A stretch of 64,000 bases of DNA from Liolophura sinensis. Taxonomy: Eukaryota; Mollusca; Polyplacophora; Chitonida; Chitonidae. Below are positions 11,430-23,036 of this stretch, one piece after another (the stretch's first letter is position 1; each line of letters starts with the position of its first letter). The notes under the pieces are model-generated. The model was not told where the DNA came from and made no database searches. It saw nothing but the letters and a program-made list of their open reading frames with translations. The position numbers were made by a program, and so were the translations under genes. Where the stretch lies: assembly GCF_032854445.1 (NCBI RefSeq), contig NC_088298.1:21353295-21417294 (forward strand). Direction: 5' to 3'.

Positions 11430-11600
11430 GAGGCGTGTAATTTGCTACTATTTAAGTATTAACATGAACACTTAGAATAAAACCCTAACTGAGGTAGATC
11501 GACAAGAGTCTCGATTTCAACGGTTACGTATGACCATTTGAAAACTATCGCATTGTCGTTGCTGCTCTGGTTTTACTGTCTATGCTGTAGTCTGTTATAA
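11430..11600 (+). repeat. Dispersed repeat family B, copy 1
   Basis: The shared order is GAGGCGTGTAA..GCTACT, AACACTTAGAATAAAACCCT, CTGAGGTA, GGTTACGTATGACCATTTG, CTATCGCATTGTCGTTGCTG, CTCTGGTTTTACT and TATGCTGTAGTCT. The same blocks recur, all in this orientation, near 14.55, 16.8, 28.2, 36.9, 41.5 and 45.4 kb. Non-coding, family unknown. Confidence 0.7.
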
Positions 11601-11989
11601 TGGATAACATAGACCTGTTTCCATTCGGCAACCTATGACAAATCTACAGTTTTGTAATCAGTAATCCTGTATCTCCTGGTCATGGATTACCAGAAGTCAT
11701 CGGCCTGCGGGTGGTTATCCAATCAGCTGAGATTTTACTCGACAGTGCATGTTACCGGAGGCGTGAAGAAAAGCCCACCTTGTTGTATGTCCACACATAA
11801 CTTCGTGGTCAAAGTCGCCCTTGTCGACTATCCTCAATCAGCCTTCAAGACGCCGGTCAGTCAGATTATCCGAGTATATGCCTTGGAGATACTTTCTGAT
11901 AGTGAGGATAAGTGCAGTAGGATGAGCTTCTGTAATTAGAATCAGATGCACAAAATCCGGTAGTTGTATGAATCTGTACTGATTTTAGT

Positions 11990-12595
11990 TATAAAACGAG
12001 TATACTAGCTGCAATCTGGAACGTGGGACGCCAACAACTGATATCACCTCTGCTGCGACTGGCTGCACCTCTGCTGCGACTGGCTGCCATCATGAACAAC
12101 AAGAAACACGGAATGTACCTGAATGTGGCCTGCTGAATATTTTATTTACACTAAACATGTCTTACGGGAGAAGAATACTGCAGATTTGACGATATTTTTC
12201 GATATGTAAGTTCCGGGTTCTTGTTACACACTACTGGTCAGCCAGATAAGCCGAGAACTGTCTTCATTTTCAGTGAGTAGGGATTATTCCAAAAAAAGAT
12301 GACCTTCGGCTTAGAGTCAGAGACACACACTCTGGTAAGGCCAGAGGCTAATGGTTTATTGTTATAGAACTAGTATACTACATTGGGGAACAGTTGAGAC
12401 GGCAGCGCCAATGATATAACCTCTGTTGTTACTGGCCGCCATCTTAACCAACAATAAGAAAAGGCAACACATGGATGTGACCTGGTGAATATTACTTTCG
12501 TCAAATGACCTTTCGACCAAAAATCATTTATTTCAGTAAACACGTCTTGAATTAGAAGAATACGGCGTTTCGATACGGCAAGTCAAGGTTCCAAT
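11990..12595 (+). repeat. Two diverged tandem copies of a ~240-bp sequence
   Basis: Copy 1 (about 11990-12225) and copy 2 (about 12365-12595) share ACTAGTATACTA-like, GATATCACCTCTG / GATATAACCTCTG, ACTGGCTGCCATC / ACTGGCCGCCATC, AACAACAAGAAA / AACAATAAGAAA, TGAATATT, and a final GAAGAATAC..TTTCGATA block. Copy 1 also has a local 21-bp duplication (CACCTCTGCTGCGACTGGCTG) at about 12046-12087. No protein signal. Confidence 0.65.
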
Positions 12596-12819
12596 CAAAA
12601 TTTTATGACTAATACACCATATATACACATTCGTCTTTCCCGACATGGGCTTTTAAAGGGAGTGATGGGGGGGAGGGGGGGGGGGGAATAGCTGTAAACG
12701 TATTCATTTAAGGGAGCGGATCATAAGCGATTGGATAAGGTACCTGCGAATGTCTGTTTCGACGCAAAGATTTCATTCGTTGGGGCAAGTGACATTTGGG
12801 TTCAACTAAACTCTTGAAT

Positions 12820-12893
12820 GTCCGCCGTCGTATAACTGAAAAATTCTTGAGTACGGCGTGAAACTCCAATCAAATAAATGAATAAATAATAAA
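12820..12893 (+). mobile_element. SINE 3' fragment (V-SINE type)
   Basis: Only the last ~75 bases of the element are present: CCGCCGTCGTATAACTG, TTCTTGAGTACGGCGTGAAAC and the tail CCAATCAAATAAATGAATAAA. Confidence 0.75.
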
Positions 12894-13023
12894 TTCTCGG
12901 AAGGGAAATATTCTACATTGCCATGTTTGGTTGGAGTAAGCAGTCGACGGCGCTACCTGGTGTGGTCTTGCATGAGGTTCACTGAAGACCACTTGCCTTT
13001 ACCAAAATGGTACGGAAATCTGT

Positions 13024-13190
13024 ATGTCACATGTGGGAGAGTTCACAAGGAACATACCAAAGGTCGGTTATTTACTCCATGCACCCCAAGATCCAGTACC
13101 TGTGACAATGTCCTCTGGGGTTCAAGAGAAAAGTTTTTGGGTACAAGAAGTTAAACTTTTGTGATCAAATAAACAAATACATAAATGTTT
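13024..13190 (+). mobile_element. Diverged SINE 3' half, sibling subfamily
   Basis: The blocks GTCACATGTGGGAGAGTTC, CCAAAGGTCGG, TTTACTCC, a degenerate middle, GGGTACAAGAAGTTAAAC and the tail GATCAAATAAACAAATACATAAA follow the order of a sister subfamily (ACGTGTGGGAAAGTT, AAGGTCGGTGGTTTAC) that is better preserved at 18945-19246 and 28638-28770. Confidence 0.5.
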
Positions 13191-13270
13191 TATTGCGGGA
13201 CAAACATAGCTTCTTTCAGTAAAGCGGAAACAGCCCCATTGCTTGGAATGCGGTGCCCTGTTGCCATGTT

Positions 13271-13511
13271 GGGGTTCCATGGTCGAGTGGTTAACGTTTT
13301 AGCGCAGCACAGTGACTAAGGAGCCTCCCACCAGTGAGGTAGGTGTGAATTCTAGCCCAGTTCACGGTGGCCTCATGTCCTGTCTCACGTGGAAGGTCTG
13401 CCTGCATCCTACGGATGGTCAGGGGGGGTCCACCCACGGTAATGCTGACCGCTGTTGTATAAGTGAAATATCCATGACTACAGCGTGAAATACCCATAAA
13501 ATAAATAAATA
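13271..13511 (+). mobile_element. Near full-length SINE, Ser/Leu-tRNA-like head
   Basis: The head GGGGTTCCATGGTCGAGTGG..TAGCGCAGCACAGTGAC has an A-box close to TGGTCGAGTGG, and GTGTGAATTCTAGCCC is the B-box region. The body (TCTCACGTGGAAGGTCTG, CGGATGGTC, GGTAATGCTGACCGC) is shortened in the middle. The tail is GTGAAATACCCATAAAATAAATAAATA. Confidence 0.8.
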
Positions 13512-14135
13512 ACACCGGTAACATCTTCACACACCGGCAACATTTTCAAAGACTTTCAGGTAAAAAATGGATTGGTAAGATGGTATGTCATGGATTTGAA
13601 GAAAAGTACGATGTAGAACACCTATCAAATAAATAAATAAATGCATAAATAAATGTATTCCTATTATATTCTTTATTGGAATCTTATCCATTAAACGTTT
13701 GTCATCTCTGACTTGGGGCATACCAAAGACCTAGTTAACCTTGACGGTTTCATCTTCTTGAGCAATGTGTATTTACCAACGAGTTCAAGAAATATAGGGT
13801 ACGAGCCCGGCGGGATCTGTCTCTATTTAGAGACTGGATGGCGGTGTATTGGGATGTCACCACCAGGTTAACCGAATGCGTGACCTGTTGGAACAATGCT
13901 GTGAGCATTTATCGAAGGTTCTTATCAAAATGTCCAAGGAACTTAGTTTTGAAGGGAAATTGGACTGTTTCGCCCTTGTCATATAGGCATTCACATACAT
14001 ATTGTAAACTGATGGAATACAGGACACCGATAAGGACTGTGATGATATGGCAGGGTAAATAACTGTAAATGGCGTAGGGTTATATAGTTGATGGATGGCG
14101 CTGTGCCTTCACCCTGGACGATCATATTTAATATC
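13512..14135. other. Intergenic, nothing recognised
   Basis: Contains a short AAAT-repeat near 13628-13650. Frames up to about 74 codons show no recognisable protein. Confidence 0.4.
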
Positions 14136-14352
14136 ATTTATTTGATTGTTGTTTTACGCCGTACTTAGGTATATTTCGCTTATATGGCGGCGGACAGCAT
14201 TATGGGAGGAAACCGGACAGAGCCCGGGGAAAACCCACGACCATCCACAGGTTGCTGGTAGACCTTCCCACGTACGACTGAAGAGGAAGCCAGCATGAGC
14301 TGGACTTGAACTCACAGCGATCGCATTGGTGGGAGGTTCTTGGGTCGTTCCT
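14136..14352 (-). mobile_element. SINE (V-SINE type), inverted, head truncated
   Basis: Read on the - strand. The tail is at the left (ATTTGATTGTTGTTTTACGCCG), then CTTATATGGCGGCGGACAGCA, GGAGGAAACCGGACAGAGCC, CCCACGACCATCCACAGG, CCAGCATGAGCTGGACTTG and AACTCACAGCGATCGCATTGG. The A-box end is missing on the right. Confidence 0.85.
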
Positions 14353-14549
14353 TAATGTAAGGAGAGTTAAACTTTAATAGAACAAGCACTGGTACCTTCA
14401 TTGGAGAATGGGACTGTTCTGGACAAGGGTAATATTAGGATTACATGTATACATAAGCTGTGAAGTCTCTTGTTCATTCCAGCTCAAGCTGATAGCCTGT
14501 TATGCTCATCCATTGTAAATGGACGTCAGTCCAGCTTGCGCCCGACTCG

Positions 14550-14700
14550 CAGGAAATGGCCCTAACATGAACAGCTAGAATAAAACCCTGAGGTAAAATG
14601 ACCACAGGCCGTATTTCACCGGTTACCCGTGACCATTTTACAGCTATCGCACTGTCGTCCAGGCTATGTTTTTTTTTCTGTATTCTGTACGTCTTAATTA
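14550..14700 (+). repeat. Dispersed repeat family B, copy 2
   Basis: Blocks AACATGAACAGCTAGAATAAA, CCCTGAGGTAAA, TTTCACCGGTTACCCGTGACC, CAGCTATCGCACTGTCGTCC and GTATTCTGTACGTCTTAATT. Just upstream (about 14450-14545) a stretch resembles 19530-19650 (TTGTTCATTCC.GC, TCCAGCTTG..CCCGACTC), a possible further small repeat. Confidence 0.65.
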
Positions 14701-15699
14701 TACTATTTACGTTGTACAGGGTAAGCCTATTTGGCGGAAGTTAGGTCTTATTATTCACGGTTCAACTTTTCCAGTCCCATCTGCATTATGGTTAGATAAG
14801 CAAAACCTTTCCATATCACTGAGAACAGCCAAAACTTCGTGTACGTATGTCCATAGAATACGATCAGTTAGAGTTCTAAGTTTTGATCCGCAGAAAACAG
14901 CCCTTATCTTTTGTCAGATAACCGAGAACAAGCAAGCACAAGATAATGACCGTGAGTGCTTCCCACTGACTTTGTTTTCAACAATATCGGATTGAAGTCA
15001 CCCAATTTGCACAGATTGTCTTACAGATTACCATGCCATGAAGCCGTTGATGCTTGTCCCGAAAGAAAACACACCACTGTATGTAGGTGAAACCGACAAG
15101 ACCGTGCAGGTGACTGAGCATATGTAAGTTTGTCTCGGCTCATTTCGCGATATGATTTTAACTCCCTACATTGCCTCGATTAAAACAAGTCTTGCCAAGA
15201 ATCGTTCAGGCACCGTCAAGAATGTTAAAAGTCTCAAACCACAAACTGTTCCTCATTTCCACAAATAATAGCCCTGAACGTCACACCCTTTCTCTCAGCG
15301 CCCATTTCCGTTTCTGATTTAACGTTATAGCATTCGTTATCGAAAAGGTACCCATAAAACCTTCACCTAGAGCTAGATGATGTTGGTTTCATTTAAAAAG
15401 CGATGCGGATCATTTCCCCGTCTTCTTGTATGAATGCAAATCGATTTGTTATTTGGTCAAGCCAGGCTGAATCGTTTGAGAATCTTTGTTCAACTCGATT
15501 TTACAAGACACTTAAAGGTTTGGTCGGTTTGGACTGCTCACGAAATAATTGTCGTGATGTAAGCCTAGCTATAGAGGGATAGTGGAAATATACGTGACGT
15601 AATGTTAAAGGATATGAAATTACAAATGTACGGCTATCCAATAGAACTGTATCTGTTGTATGCCTACACGTTTGCGAAAAGTTTTCTTAAATAGAGGGA
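14701..15699. other. Intergenic, nothing recognised
   Basis: A 109-codon frame on the + strand begins in family B and has no recognisable domain. No other structure seen. Confidence 0.4.
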
Positions 15700-16620
15700 C
15701 ATATTATTAATCACACTAATGCAAACCTCTAGTGCAACACATTAATGTACCCATTAAGTTCGACATTAGCACACCACTATCCCACGACTAGTTCGTCACT
15801 GCCACACCATTGTCGTACTTTAGAGCACCAACAGTTCATCATTAACAAACAACAAGTTCCCCACTGTAACATCATTAGCACACCACTGGCACACCGATAA
15901 CTCACCACTATCACACCATTAGCTCACCATTGGCACACCACTGGTTCACCACTATCACACCATTAACACACCATTAGCCCACCATTATCACACCACTATC
16001 ACTTCACTATCATACCCATAACTCACCATTAGCACACCAATATCACACCAATAACTCACCACTATAACACCAAGAACTCACCATTATCACACCATTAACA
16101 CGCCAATTAGCACACCACTAGTTCCCCACTGTCACACTATTAACACGACATTAGCACACCACTATCCCACCTCACCATTTGTTCACCATTAGCAGACCAT
16201 TCGTTTACCACTATCACACCCATTGTCGCACCACTATCACTTTCACTATCACACCAAAAAACTCACACTATCACACCAATAACTCACCACTATCACACCA
16301 ATAGCACACCACTATCCCACCATAATTTACCATTTGTTCACCATTAGCACACCACTCGTTTACCACTATCAGACCAATCGTTCGCCATTAGCACACACTA
16401 GTTCACCACTATCAGACCATTAGCACACCACTAGTTCACCACTATCACACCACTAGTTCGCAGTTAGCACATAGCTAGCACGCCTCTAATTCACCACCTT
16501 TCCACTGGTTCACCACTAGCACACCACTAGTTCGCCATTAGCACACCACTAACTCACCTCTAGCTCACCACCTTACCACTGGTTCACCACTAAGACACGA
16601 CTAGTGCGACACTACTTACC
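15700..16620. repeat. Degenerate 11-bp minisatellite, ~80 units
   Basis: A run of nearly a kilobase built from an 11-base unit close to CACCAYTAKCA (for example CACCATTAGCT, CACCACTATCA, CACCACTAGTT). Small indels shift the phase and T6-like words such as CACTAGTTC recur. It is strikingly C/A-rich on this strand. All frames break, so it is not coding. Confidence 0.85.
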
Positions 16621-16769
16621 ACTGAGCGCACTTGTAACACTTTTAGCGTTTATCCTCTGAAAGCTGACTTTTTTCTTATTTTTCCACAGTGCTGTACATT
16701 CTGGGGGAAATCCCTGGAGTATGAATACAACTAATATCAATGCAATTTTTTTTAGTAACATGTAATTCT

Positions 16770-16935
16770 GTTTCAGTCATGGTACTATCTATGCATTTAC
16801 ATGATCAGTTAGAATACACCCTGAGGTAAACTGACAAGAGGCTGTGTTTCACTGGTTACGTATGACGATTTGCCAGCTATCACACAGTCGCCGCTGCTCT
16901 GGTTTTACTCTCTGTGCTGTAAGTCTTTTTGTATT
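16770..16935 (+). repeat. Dispersed repeat family B, copy 3
   Basis: Blocks TTAGAATACACCCTGAGGTAAA, GACAAGAGGCTGTG, TTTCACTGGTTACGTATGACG, TTTGCCAGCTATCACACAG, CGCTGCTCTGGTTTTACTC and GTGCTGTAAGTC, one of the better preserved copies. Confidence 0.75.
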
Positions 16936-18575
16936 GTATACAATATTGAAATAGTTCAATTTTATCCTGTTTTGTAATCTTCATGTAATTTAGTGCAAGG
17001 AATTCTTCGTTCTTGATTCGACAAATTCAAGGAAACCAAGTAACTGTAAGATAAAACAGGACAAGAAATTCAACATTTATGAAGTGTGTTATCATTCCCA
17101 ATTCTCAGATATCACATGCAGTGAAGTTTATATGGTATTATTTAACTAACTGATATCAGTAACAAAACTCCAAAAAAGAAGAAAAAAAAGGTCCCTGAAG
17201 ACACGTATTTGTAAGGCTTTGAAATGTGGGATGACATTTTTGATGTATTCAAGATGTTTTTATAATAGAAGATTTATAGACAACAAGGAAATAATTATAA
17301 CTTTCTCATTTCCTTGATTATGCGTTAATCAAAATAATAAACTTGTAATATAAAAGAATTTGTAATTGTTTCAACAAAGACTTAACCTCAAAATAACTTA
17401 AAGTTAAGGAGAGGGAATTCCAAGAACGCCAGCCTCCGTAACAAACTTCATGTACAAATTAATCAGCTGTACACGGCGTTTTCTGTCCCACCAGTTAATG
17501 GTGGACAATCGGTCTTTTGGATTGGTCCATGGCCTAAAAGCAACCTCGCACAAAGTTTGATACAAAACCTTAACAATTTCCGAAAGCTTGAAGGAGCTGC
17601 TTATTTGATGATTTCTGAGATTATATTTTCACTGTGAAACTTGACTAAGAACCACAGTGTATTCAACCAGCCCTCCTCCTTTGTACGGAATCAGATTTAT
17701 CTAGTGAAAGTCTAGGCCTTACCTATGCGTTTTTGTATGTTAGCCACATCTTTTAAAAACCCAAAGTTTTCAAATTTAATCTGGGAGTATTCAGTAAGAA
17801 GAAGTGAAAAGGATTCCTCTTTATCTTTGTATTAACTCACCACGCCCTAACTATCACAGCACATCAAGGACGCAGTGTAGGGGAACAGCTGGTTCATAAG
17901 GACACCTTACATATTCAAGCCGAACGTCATGTTGGTCTAATAGAACGGCTATGTTGAATTAATTGAATAAGTGTGTTATATTTTTACATAATAATCTGCA
18001 AGAATAACAGAATACATTCTACTCGAACAACAAACTTCCTGTTAAAACTAACAAATTAATATTTGAGTGTAGCAAATATCCAACTAAATCCTATAACGTT
18101 TCATATAAATGATCTTCCAGACAACACGAGTTGTATTTTTTTCTGGCAAAAAACCTTGATCAGCGATTGTTCTCGATAGAGAAAACAATACACACACATA
18201 CGCTTTTGTAGAGAATACGATAAACCTTCGTGCACTCAGTCCCCGCTGAGTAATACAAAAATGTCCCAAATTCCAAAGGTAACGGGTAGAGTAATGTCGT
18301 CACCACATGATCCGATGCTAACGTGTTACGTAATACTTGATATCTGGCACTCAGATTGAATTGTAATATCTGGCTTTTAAAATGTCAACCAAATCTACCG
18401 ATTTTTTCCGCGCAGTCTGGACTTTTTGACTTGACTGACAGTTGAAAGTTGAAAATAGCGGTGGTTAAACAACTGTTAAGTACGGTAGTTGAGAAGGGTC
18501 ATTGTGGCCAAAGGTGAAGTAAACATAAAAATAAATTAGGATCAGATGAAAATATCTGAAATGTTTAAAATGAGT
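16936..18575. other. Intergenic, nothing recognised
   Basis: AT-rich sequence with no family B, SINE or tandem structure noticed and no convincing exon. Confidence 0.4.
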
Positions 18576-18880
18576 GATTAATAAATATATTCGTGCTAGT
18601 CTTTTCAGCTAACGAATGCCTTCAACCTGAATTTTCAGGATAGTTTAAAGTTTTTAATTATATCCATAAATTTTATCATAATTCAGATTAAATGCATGTG
18701 TTTGGATATAAAAAACAAAACAAATTTACATTCATATAAATTTCCTTAGAACATGCATCTCATCCTTATTCAGAATATTATCATGCAAAGATGATTTATA
18801 CCAAGGGTTGGTCCCACCGTACAAAAATATTTTCAAATACCCTTTTCTTCTTGAAAAAATGACTAAAGACCACCTTTGCA
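18576..18880 (+). repeat. Dispersed repeat family G, copy 1
   Basis: Shares with 30268-30555, in the same order: AATATA.T.G.GCTAG, CTTTTCAGCT, CAGCCTGAATTTT-like, TATCCATAAAT, ATCATAATTCAGATTAAATG, TTGGATATAAA, TATTTTCAAATACCCTTTTC and a final CTTTGCA..TTTCTTC block. AT-rich, non-coding, origin unknown. Confidence 0.7.
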
Positions 18881-18944
18881 AGGAATTTTCTTCGCTTTTT
18901 CAGTTCCTGTAATACTCGGCAGCCCGAAATAATATAATGGTGAA

Positions 18945-19246
18945 GGGAAGTGGGTCGTGGGCGAGTGGTTCAAAGGTGTTTGTTCTTGTAAGCACACGGA
19001 ACACGAGGTACGGATTCAATCCCAGCCCTGGGAAGAGAATTTCAAAATACACATGGGCGTGTGGCCGTTTTCCCAGTCTAAGGTTCGTCGGAGGCCAGTT
19101 TTCTTTCACCAGTATGACGACCCTGACACTGGACCATCATTCCAGAGCGTACATATCTGTACATCACACGTGGGAATCCACGTTTATCCAATCAATAGTT
19201 CGGTGGCTTTACTCCGGGCTCACCGGTGACCTCCACCTGTAAAACT
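18945..19246 (+). mobile_element. SINE with Ser-tRNA-like head, sister subfamily
   Basis: The head GTCGTGGGCGAGTGGTTCAAAGG strongly recalls the 5' half of a tRNA-Ser. The B-box-like part GGATTCAATCCCAGCC follows about 50 bases later. The body carries CACACGTGGGAATCC, GTTCGGTGGCTTTACTCCGG and GGTGACCTCCACCTGTAAAAC. It lacks the CACCATAATG motif of the main subfamily. A 101-codon frame across it is incidental. Confidence 0.7.
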
Positions 19247-19290
19247 AAGGAAACTTGTTTTATGGGTGAACAAATGAAGTGAATGGGGAA

Positions 19291-19489
19291 CTAATGCGGT
19301 CGCTGTGAGTTCAAGTTCAGCTCATGATGGCTTCCTCTGCGACCGTACGTAGAATGCTGTCAGCAACCTACGGATGGTTGTGGGTTTCCCTAGGCTTTGT
19401 CCGGTTTCCTCCTACCATAATGCTGGCCACCGTCGTATAAGTGGAATAGTCTTGAGAACAGCGTAAAACAGCAATCAAATAAATAAATT
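19291..19489 (+). mobile_element. SINE (V-SINE type), head truncated
   Basis: Starts at CTAATGCGGTCGCTGTGAG, then TTCAAGTTCAGCTCATG, CGTACGTAGAATGCTG, CAACCTACGGATGGTTG, TCCGGTTTCCTCCTACC and ATAATGCTGGCCACCGTCG. It ends in CAGCAATCAAATAAATAAA. Confidence 0.85.
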
Positions 19490-20513
19490 GGGAGCCTTGC
19501 TCACCTATACTAATTCGGGCCTACGCTGTGTAGTTTGTTGTTCATTCCTGCATCTGCGATGACAATTTGGGGACAAACTTTTAACATAATACTCTTTTAA
19601 TACAAGAAAGCAATCCAGCTTGGACCCGACTCTCCACTGCCCGGCAACAGGCACACTATATTAGCAATCAACACCCCCATTTAACCGGAAGGTATTTAAC
19701 ATCTCTGGAATTTGAATATTTATCTTTATATATACATCACAGCGAAAATATTTTATTGTTAGTAGGGACAACTTACACAACGACTCTTTGATATCATGAT
19801 GTGTTATTTGCCACAAAAATGTAACCGTTATCGAAGGAATTTTTAACTAAGGCATTTCCTTTGGCACTTACTCCTGATAGATTCTTCCGAATGGAAATCA
19901 AAGCCTCTTGTGAGAAAAAATAAAACGAGATGGAGTATAAAAACGAAACGGAAAAGAAAAGGATTGTTTCCAAAACGCCGACAATATCCCGCGAGGTGCA
20001 AGGATGTTTTGATCTTGGTTTTACTTAAGCGATAGAGTTAAGTTTAAACACGTGTCTGCGCCACAACTGCCTCAGGCTGGAACTGTGAGTTAGGCATGCA
20101 TTATTAAATTATACGTAAGTGACGAATAACTGTGTACAGAAAAATCGATCAGCTTTGTGTTTTGTTGACGCAGACATTTACGCCTGGAGAGAAATGAACC
20201 GAATTGAATTCGAACATACACGAGCACATGGAAGTTATATTTTTTACATTTTAACCGTCTTATTTATGATTTGGCAGCATAACCCATGCTACCTGACAGA
20301 TTGGTCCATATATGTGAGAAAGGTACAATGCTAGCAAGGTGTAATGAGTTTTTTTTGTTAATACATATGTTGCTGGAATCTTTGAAATTTAGGAAACAAA
20401 GCTTTCTTGTTCGGTGTATATGCAGTTGTTTGTAAAGGCTTACCCATCGTCTTGTTAGGAAGACGATGCTATTCTCCTTACAGCCCATGTGTCACCCTCT
20501 AACCTTTGTTTGA
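19490..20513. other. Intergenic, nothing recognised
   Basis: About 19530-19650 resembles 14450-14560 (see family B copy 2). Otherwise nothing recognised. Confidence 0.4.
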
Positions 20514-21375
20514 AGAAAAGAAACGGAACTATGCGTAGCTTTGTTTGTGGTGGAAACGGGAACTATGCATGGCCTTTGTTTGCAGTGGAAACGGAACTAT
20601 GCATAGCCTTTGTTTGTGGTGGAACGGAACTATGCATAACCTTTGTTTGTGGTGGAAACGGAACTATGTAGCTTTTATTTGGGATGGAAACGAAACTATG
20701 TAGCTATTGTTTGGGATGGAAACGGAGCTGTGCATAGGCTTTATATGCGGTGGAAACGGAGCTACACATAGCCTTTGTTTGTGGTGGAAACGGTAACTAT
20801 GCATGGCCTAAATTTGCGGTGGAAACGGAGCTATGCATAGCCTTTGTTTGTGGCGGAAACGGACTCTATGCATACCCTTTGTTTGTGGTGGAAACGGAAT
20901 TATGTAGCTTTTGTTTGGGATGGAAAACGGAAGTGTGCATAGCCTTTGTTTGTGGTGGAAACGGAACTATGTAGCTTTTATTGGGATGGAAACGGAACTA
21001 TGTAGCTTTTGTTTGGATGGAAACGGAGCTATACATAGTATTTGTTAACGGTGTAAAGGGAACAATTTTTATTCTTTTTTGGGGGTGGAACCGAAACTAT
21101 GTGTAGCCTTTGTTTGCTATGGAAACAGAACTGTGCATATGGTAGCCATTTTTGGCTGTGAAAATGAAACTTCTCAAAGTGTTTGTTTCCGGTGAACAAG
21201 GAACTATGCACAATCTTTGTTTGTCGAAGAAACACAGCTATGTATAGTTTTTGTATACGATAGAAAAGAAACGGTGGTCTTTGTTTGCAGGTTTAAACGG
21301 AACTATATGGTATTTCTTGTATCAGAAAAGCAGCTACCGTATGCATAGCCTTTGTTTGCGGCGGAAACTTATCCA
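20514..21375. repeat. ~34-bp minisatellite, decaying to the right
   Basis: The unit is close to AACTATGCATAGCC followed by TTTGTTTGTGGTGGAAACGG (about 34 bp). A shorter variant has AACTATGTAGC and TTTTGTTTGGGATGG (about 31 bp). Units are well kept from 20514 to about 21030 and become more diverged up to about 21375. Open frames across it give a repeated peptide only as a by-product of the period. Not a CRISPR: there are no unique spacers. Confidence 0.85.
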
Positions 21376-21399
21376 AGGGGATATTGAACAATACAAAGA

Positions 21400-21518
21400 G
21401 GAATTTATTTATTCATTTATTCACGGCGACCAGCATTATGGTGGGAGGAAACCGGACAGAGCCCGGGGGAAACACACGACCATCCGCAGGTTACTGCCAG
21501 ACCTTCCCACGTATGATC
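21400..21518 (-). mobile_element. SINE (V-SINE type), inverted, internally deleted
   Basis: The tail side is at the left (TTTATTTATTCATTTATTC), then directly GGCGACCAGCATTATGG, GGAGGAAACCGGACAGAGC, CCATCCGCAGGTTACTG and CCAGACCTTCCCACGTATG. The usual GTGTTTTACGCCGTACTC block between tail and body is missing, as is the tRNA head. Confidence 0.8.
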
Positions 21519-23036
21519 TGCGAGTCGTTGATTGGTTGATACATTCCTTTAGTAATGTAGTTATATAAGATGTACCTTTGTATTGACGCCAAAAGGCAAC
21601 AAATCCACTCTGGATTGGATTGTCTTGGAATAATGTAAATAACAATAATTGTTCGTAGTATTACAAGTTTTATTTCTTTGTATCAATTCAAATAAGTTGA
21701 ATTTAGTTCAATTCAAGTTTTTTTTTGCAAATGATATCTTTTTGTTTCACTGTTTTGCCCAGAAATCACGACTACAGTGTACTTCACTTCTAGGGTGGGG
21801 ATTATTTAGTCAAATTCTTTCCCCTAGCCGTCAGGCCATACCTTACTTAAATATTCGCTTTTAATCCGAAAATTATGAAAAATAAGACTTTTTGTATGAC
21901 AGCCTGCCTGTCACAATATTATTTTGTTCGTTATTTAAAATGCAAAGGTAAAAATAACTTGGGATGTAGGCCCTATTTACTAGGCAAAAATTCTTTTAGC
22001 TAATGTGTTATTCCTGCCGGGAAAAAGTGTATAAAACCTGTACGGTGTTAATAGCGCACACCTGGGATTATATAAACCATCCGCACGGAGCGGTAGGAGA
22101 CTGGATTTACGGCTCGGACTGGCTGAAGTAAACAAAACAAGAGATAAAAGACTGCATCTGTGTACTGGAGTTTGGCCAGTTGATGTTATAGTAGGACGGC
22201 AAATGAAATTATCTCATGACGTATCATCAATGCCCTCAAGCAAGCACAATTGAGTGCACGACTTGGTTCACGTCGTGCATGCTAGGAAATCTTGCGGAAG
22301 GTCTTTCACTGACATTTAGAAGTCTGAGTTGGATAACATAGCAAGCAAGATAATTTCTCACATCATCACACTGTCTTCTTGCCCACAGAAACTTCCAGCT
22401 AAGGGTACATCACCTGTTAGACGCTGCTCCACTTCTTCACCAAAGCTATCTACGTAAAAACCTTGTATTTATGAAAGTAAATTCTCCTGGGGCTCACCAA
22501 CATTACTAGAATATTGCAGAAACGTCTCTCCCGTTACCACTTAGATCCAAGGAGCGCTAAAACTCTAAAACTGCCATCTCAGACCATATTAATTAACCTC
22601 CCCCCACCCTGCCATACGACTGACTTGTCAAGTTTCAGACCCTTGAAAACCAATGCAAGAAAACTGATAGAATCCATTTGAAAATATGGATCAAGGCCAC
22701 TCATTAAAAGAGACAATGGGTTCCTAATTACCCCTGCCTACAGTGATCTTATCGCGGCAGACACACCCTAGACTACCACATATCTTTGTCCATAGTTAAT
22801 GTCTATTGTTTATCTTATGTATGTTTGGTCTATTGTTCATTTTCACTTAATCTACAATGCAACCCTGACTTGTCAGTCTGTTTTATGTTCCTTTTATTGT
22901 TCAACGGTTGAAATCAACAATTTGATTGCTGTCACAAACAGATCATTATGTTTACACACAAGCTCTATTGTTTACCGTGGGTCATTCATCTTTCGTACCC
23001 ACTCGTTTGCTAGCGGATCACAGGGTGCTCAATATA
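21519..23036. other. Intergenic, nothing recognised
   Basis: No gene or repeat family noticed. Short open frames are AT-driven. Confidence 0.4.

Noticed and set aside
15700-16620. CRISPR-like array (also considered at 20.5, 23.0, 55.5 and 57 kb)
   Set aside because: The units are contiguous tandem repeats without unique spacers, and the window is eukaryotic.
18948-19028. Possible tRNA-Ser gene
   Set aside because: The 5' half looks right, but the arm lengths and 3' half cannot form a cloverleaf, and a SINE body follows directly.
18937-19242. Overlapping frames of 101 and 90 codons
   Set aside because: They coincide with a SINE that has a Ser-tRNA-like head.
20489-20974. Two open frames giving a repeated Cys-Gly-Gly-Asn-Gly peptide
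   Set aside because: They follow the ~34-bp minisatellite and break with its indels; there is no start context or splice site, and the peptide is a by-product of the period.
22010-22110. TATA-like words (GTGTATAAAACC, GATTATATAAACC) as a promoter
   Set aside because: No plausible exon follows and such words are expected often in AT-rich sequence.
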